From Deltaproteobacteria bacterium (GTDB lineage: Bacteria; Desulfobacterota; Desulfarculia; Adiutricales; Adiutricaceae): 8,535 nt of DNA. The number at the start of each line of letters is the position of its first letter. Position 1 is the stretch's first letter. Position numbers and translations under genes: made by a program. Below are positions 4,829 through 8,535 of this stretch, in pieces. The stretch lies in the NCBI GenBank assembly GCA_031279155.1, contig JAITJB010000116.1, positions 1-8,535 on the forward strand. The letters are read 5' to 3'. The notes beneath the pieces were generated by a model. The model saw nothing but the letters and a program-made list of their open reading frames with translations. It was not told the origin of the DNA and did not search any database.

Positions 4829-7800
4829 CCCTAGCCAAACTTTTAAATCCCTAGTTGACGTCTTAGTTACGCGAGCTAGCCAATCTGGAAGTGACCCCTA
4901 TCTGCGTTTTTTGCCTAACGGCGCCGAAGAGGGTGGAGTGAGCTGGTCTTTCGCCCAGCTAGATCAAAAAGCCCGGGCAGCGGCAGCGGCCATTTTAGAG
5001 ACAGGCTTGGGCGCAAATCGTCCGGTTTTACTGTTACTGCCGCCTGGCGAGCATTTTGTGGCCGGGTTTTTTGGCTGCCTGTACGCCGGGGCCATCGCCG
5101 TTCCCATGACGCCGCCGGGACTGGCCCGCATGTCCCGTAGTTTTACGCGCATTAAAAGCATTATTGACGACTCTAAGGCCCAATTGGTTATAAGCGCCAG
5201 CCACCTCATCGAGGCCGTGGATAAGGTTTCCAGCCGCGTTGAATCCTTAGGTGAGGCCCGTATTATCAATATCGATCAAGTCGATGACAGTTTATCGAGC
5301 GCTTGGCAGCGGCCAGATATTAAAAGTGAAACCTATGGTTGGCTTCAATACACCTCAGGGTCCACCAGCCGCCCCAAAGGCGTTATGGTCTCCCATGGAA
5401 ATATCGTAAGTAACGTCATGAGTATTAGCGAGGGCATGACGCTAACCGGCATGAAAGCCACCGTCTCTTGGCTACCGCCATTTCACGATATGGGCTTGGT
5501 GGCCGGCATATTGGCGCCAGCTTATATGGGGATGCTAACGGTTTTAATGCCGCCCATGGCCTTTTTGCGTAGGCCGGCCAACTGGTTTGAGGCCGTAGCT
5601 AGATACCGCGCCGAAGTTACCGGCGGACCAAATTTTGCCTTTGATATTTGTGCGGAAAAGATTCGCGACGAGCAGTTAGATGGGCTAGATTTAAGCTCCA
5701 TTGAGGTCATGTTCTGCGGATCTGAGCCGGTTAATTATCAGACAGTTCAGAGGTTTTGTCAGCGCTTCGAGATAGCCGGCTTTAAAGCCAAGGCCTTTTA
5801 TCCTTGTTACGGGCTAGCTGAAAACACCTTGTTTGCTACCGGGGTCAAGCGCGGTCAGGGAGCTAGCGCATTAGATCTCGATAGACAATCTTACGCCGCC
5901 GGTCTAGTTAAGACCATCACAGAACAAAGCCCAAACAATAGTCAGACAGATAAAGTTATCAACTTAGTTTCCTGCGGAACTAGCGGCTCGTTAAATCAAG
6001 TTCTCATAGTAGACGCCCAAACCAAGCAAAGGCTTAATGAGGGGGCCATCGGGGAAATCTGGTTAGGCGGGCCTAGCGTGGCTAAGGGATATTGGGACAA
6101 GCCTGAGGCTTCGCGTGAGGCCTTTATGGCTTACGAAAACACCCACAATACTGGTCCGTATTTTAGGACCGGCGATTTGGGATTTTTATTGGACGGTCAG
6201 CTCTATATTTCTGGCCGCATTAAGGAAATGATTATCGTTTCTGGCCGAAATTTCTTCCCCCAGGATCTGGAGCAGTGCGCGGTTTTAGCCCATGAGGGGT
6301 TGATTGAAAATGGGGCGGCGGCTTTTGGCGTAGAAGGTAGCGGGACCGAAGAGGTAGTCTTAGTTTTAGAGTCAAAGCTTAAGCTAGATCAATACCCAAA
6401 GGCTATCGCTAAAATTAGAAGGGCCTTGGGCGAAGAATTTGACCTAAATCCCAAAGCTATTTTGTTTGTTAAGCGTCACGGCCTACCCAAAACCACAAGC
6501 GGCAAGATTCAGCGCACTTTATGCCGGCAGATGTATTTGGAGGGCGCCTTTGAGGTCATAGAAAAATGGGAAGCAAAAGATCGAAGTACTAATATTTCTG
6601 GCTCTCATATTTCTGGCTTTGAAGATCCCCCATTAAACAGTCAAGATCGCTTTATTTGGCAGCGCTGGCTCTCTGATGGCTTGGAAAGCCGTCTAGGCTT
6701 AGAAAAGGGGAGTATTGATCCTAAACTACCCTTCAGTAGTTTGGGCTTAAATTCTAGAGCCGCAGTTGGTCTGGCCGCTGATCTGGAGGAAATTTTAGGC
6801 CGCGATTTGCCATTAACCTTACTTTACGATTACGGCCATATCGAAGCTCTTTCAGAGTATCTATCGGGCTCGGAGAACCAATTATCTTTTAAGACGACTT
6901 CCGTCGCCTGCGAGCCCATCGCCATTATTGGTGCGGCCATACGGGCGCCGGGGGCCGAGACAATGGAGGCTTTTAGCCGTCTTTTATTGGAAGGCCTTGA
7001 CGCCATCACCGAAATCCCAACCGATCGCTGGCCAAAGGATGCTTACTACAATCCCGACCCGGACGAGCCGGGCTGCACCAACACGATTTGGGGAGGATTT
7101 TTAGCCGGCGTCCGCGATTTTGATCCCTCTGTCTTTAGGATTTCGCCTCGCGAGGCAAGCGAGATGGATCCCCAACAGCGACTCCTCTTGGAGGTAAGTT
7201 GGGAAGCCTTAGAAAGAGCGGGTACTTCCCCGGATAAACTCCAAGGTAGTCGAACTGGCGTCTTCGTGGGCCTAAGCACTCACGACTACGGCCTACTTAG
7301 ATTATATAGCGCCAAACCTTTAAACGGCTATGTGGGCACTGGTAACGCCTGTAGCGTGGCCGCTAACCGCTTGTCATATTTTTACGGGCTCAAGGGACCG
7401 AGCTTAGCTATCGATACGGCCTGCTCCTCATCACTAGTAGCCTTGCACTTAGCTTGCCGCAGTTTACTTAATGGCGAATCGGATATGGCCTTGGCCGCCG
7501 GAGTTAACGTCATTTTAAACGTAAGCGGCTCGGTAATTTTTGCCAAGGGCCATTTCATGGCCCCGGACGGCAGGTGTAAAGCCTTCGATGAAAAGGCCGA
7601 CGGCTACGTGCGCTCAGAAGGTTGTCAGGTCGTAGTCCTTAAGAGATTAAGTCAGGCCATCAATGATGGCGACCACATTTTAGCTCTGGTTAGGGGTTCG
7701 GCTGTCAATCAAGATGGCTCAACTAACGGCTTAACGGCCCCGAGCGGTCAGGCCCAAAGGGCAGTTATCTTGGAAGCCTTAAGGGAGGCTGATGTAACGC

Positions 7801-8535
7801 CCTCTGACATCGATTATATTGAGGCCCACGGAACGGGAACTAGCTTAGGCGATCCCATTGAAATAAACGCCCTGAAAGAAGTTTTTGGCGGCTCTCGCCC
7901 TAAAGATCGGCCCTTAGTTATTTCATCGGTTAAAACTAACATTGGACATTTAGAGGCTGCCGCAGGCCTGGCCGGGGTCATTAAAGCTCTCTGCGGCCTA
8001 GAAAAAGAAGTCATCTTTAAGCATCTACATTTAACAAAGCTAAACCCTCAGATCCAAATAGATAGCATTCCAGCTGTCATTGCTACCGAACATTACCCTT
8101 GGCTAACGTCGCCTGAGAGGTTAAGGAGGGCCGGCGTTAGCTCCTTTGGCTTTGGCGGCGCCAACGCCCACGTAATCTTGGAAGAATGGATAAAGCCGCC
8201 TAGGCCAAATAGCCTTAGGCAAGATGGAGTATTAACTCTCTCGGCTATGACTTATGAGCAGTTAGTAAAACTCTCATTAAGCTATGCCCAAGCTATTGAA
8301 GCTATCGAAGCTACCAAAGCTACCGAAGTTATCGAAAATCTAACGGCTAGCCAGGTAGCTGATGTTTGCTATACCACTAATGTTGGCCGGGCTAGTCATA
8401 GCTGGCGCTTGGCTTTAAATAGAAAAAACGATCTCACAGAAAATCTAAAAAAACTGGGATCTTTATCAAGCCATCAAAAGCCCAGCTTTGTTAGAGAGGT
8501 TAAAGAGCTTTCAGCTCGGCGAGATTTTGTCTTCT
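4818..8535 (+). CDS. FAAL-ACP-KS-(AT) type I polyketide synthase, lipid-loading module (3' end outside window)
   Basis: Activates a free fatty acid as acyl-AMP, loads it on its own carrier protein and hands it to a ketosynthase for chain extension; cytoplasmic megasynthase. In the 1239 codons present: FAAL about 1-590 with YTSGSTSRPKG (178-188), WLPPFHDMGL (218-227), GGPNFAFD (269-276), YGLAEN (331-336), RTGDLG (450-455), SGRIKE (465-470) and the catalytic Lys563 in TSGKIQR; ACP about 612-684 with phosphopantetheine Ser646; KS about 699-1125 with Cys869 (DTACSSS), His1004 (EAHGTGT) and His1044 (KTNIGH); then the post-KS linker. The final residues RRDFVF look like the start of an acyltransferase. 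The FAAL wording (FHDMGL, GGPNF, the DRQSYAAG insertion region) favours acyl-AMP over acyl-CoA ligase. The ATG at 4818 is the earliest possible start: TGA lies in frame at 4812-4814. It lacks a good Shine-Dalgarno, but family alignment fits this N-terminus. The product is unknown; fatty-acid-primed polyketide, lipopeptide or terminal alkene all remain possible. Confidence 0.96.
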   Translation, partial: MVNSPSQTFKSLVDVLVTRASQSGSDPYLRFLPNGAEEGGVSWSFAQLDQKARAAAAAILETGLGANRPVLLLLPPGEHFVAGFFGCLYAGAIAVPMTPPGLARMSRSFTRIKSIIDDSKAQLVISASHLIEAVDKVSSRVESLGEARIINIDQVDDSLSSAWQRPDIKSETYGWLQYTSGSTSRPKGVMVSHGNIVSNVMSISEGMTLTGMKATVSWLPPFHDMGLVAGILAPAYMGMLTVLMPPMAFLRRPANWFEAVARYRAEVTGGPNFAFDICAEKIRDEQLDGLDLSSIEVMFCGSEPVNYQTVQRFCQRFEIAGFKAKAFYPCYGLAENTLFATGVKRGQGASALDLDRQSYAAGLVKTITEQSPNNSQTDKVINLVSCGTSGSLNQVLIVDAQTKQRLNEGAIGEIWLGGPSVAKGYWDKPEASREAFMAYENTHNTGPYFRTGDLGFLLDGQLYISGRIKEMIIVSGRNFFPQDLEQCAVLAHEGLIENGAAAFGVEGSGTEEVVLVLESKLKLDQYPKAIAKIRRALGEEFDLNPKAILFVKRHGLPKTTSGKIQRTLCRQMYLEGAFEVIEKWEAKDRSTNISGSHISGFEDPPLNSQDRFIWQRWLSDGLESRLGLEKGSIDPKLPFSSLGLNSRAAVGLAADLEEILGRDLPLTLLYDYGHIEALSEYLSGSENQLSFKTTSVACEPIAIIGAAIRAPGAETMEAFSRLLLEGLDAITEIPTDRWPKDAYYNPDPDEPGCTNTIWGGFLAGVRDFDPSVFRISPREASEMDPQQRLLLEVSWEALERAGTSPDKLQGSRTGVFVGLSTHDYGLLRLYSAKPLNGYVGTGNACSVAANRLSYFYGLKGPSLAIDTACSSSLVALHLACRSLLNGESDMALAAGVNVILNVSGSVIFAKGHFMAPDGRCKAFDEKADGYVRSEGCQVVVLKRLSQAINDGDHILALVRGSAVNQDGSTNGLTAPSGQAQRAVILEALREADVTPSDIDYIEAHGTGTSLGDPIEINALKEVFGGSRPKDRPLVISSVKTNIGHLEAAAGLAGVIKALCGLEKEVIFKHLHLTKLNPQIQIDSIPAVIATEHYPWLTSPERLRRAGVSSFGFGGANAHVILEEWIKPPRPNSLRQDGVLTLSAMTYEQLVKLSLSYAQAIEAIEATKATEVIENLTASQVADVCYTTNVGRASHSWRLALNRKNDLTENLKKLGSLSSHQKPSFVREVKELSARRDFVF
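6591..6620 (+). repeat. 15-nt in-frame tandem duplication in the FAAL-ACP linker
   Basis: Two adjacent 15-nt units (6591-6605 and 6606-6620) match at 13 of 15 positions and encode NISGS and HISGF. They sit between the end of the ligase (after SGKIQRT) and the carrier protein, where length changes are tolerated. Confidence 0.7.
8292..8336 (+). repeat. Five 9-nt in-frame tandem repeats in the KS-AT linker
   Basis: Five consecutive 9-nt units (starting 8292, 8301, 8310, 8319, 8328) follow the pattern G(C/T)TA(T/C)(T/C)(G/A)AA and encode AIE-AIE-ATK-ATE-VIE (residues 1159-1173). The stretch lengthens the helical segment of the linker before ADVCYTTNVGR, making this spot longer than in most KS-AT linkers I know. 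It is likely a microsatellite-type expansion kept in frame. Confidence 0.75.

Noticed and set aside
4964..8014. Minus-strand open frames inside the PKS gene (for example 4964-5269, 5522-5710, 7046-7279, 7814-8014)
   Set aside because: They are antisense to intact FAAL and KS motifs and encode low-complexity, Ser/Pro/Arg-rich shadows.

Overview
The window holds one end of a large rightward biosynthetic gene and, divergently, a leftward regulator-plus-ABC-transporter operon. A long AT-rich intergenic region (about 4161-4817) separates them. The organism is a bacterium. An Sec-type exported solute-binding protein, Shine-Dalgarno-led operon genes and a modular type I PKS fit a Gram-negative lineage. 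I would guess a deltaproteobacterium-like or other anaerobic lineage, but that is only a guess, because no rRNA or marker gene is present.

Left half, minus strand, in transcription order: a GntR-family regulator with a UTRA (HutC-type) ligand domain (3456-4160); a periplasmic solute-binding protein of the ferric-iron/2-aminoethylphosphonate-type family (2425-3438); a fused two-domain permease with two EAA loops (731-2374); and the ATPase of the importer (750 leftward, cut by the window edge). Spacing is tight: 17 nt between regulator and binding protein, 50 nt between binding protein and permease, and a 20-nt overlap between permease and ATPase. This reads as one self-regulated uptake operon. 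The substrate cannot be fixed from the sequence.

Right half, plus strand: one open reading frame from 4818 that is still open at 8535 (1239 complete codons). Its domain order is fatty acyl-AMP ligase (FAAL), acyl carrier protein, ketosynthase, KS-AT linker, and the first residues of what looks like an acyltransferase. This is the loading end of a lipid-initiated type I polyketide (or hybrid PKS/NRPS, or olefin-synthase-like) assembly line. A free fatty acid is adenylated, placed on the in-cis ACP and passed to the KS for extension. All KS and FAAL catalytic residues I checked are present.

Intergenic region: a perfect TTGACA box with a good -10 drives the PKS, with a 5' leader of roughly 160 nt. 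TTGTCA/TGACAA half-sites recur upstream of both divergent units, including a symmetric pair that brackets a TATAAT. This suggests, but does not prove, that the UTRA regulator controls both the transporter and the PKS. Oddities worth checking are the regulator's strong Shine-Dalgarno with no standard start codon behind it, the PKS start with no Shine-Dalgarno but three overlapping micro-ORFs in front of it, an ACP with Asn-Ser instead of Asp-Ser, and in-frame tandem repeats in both inter-domain linkers.
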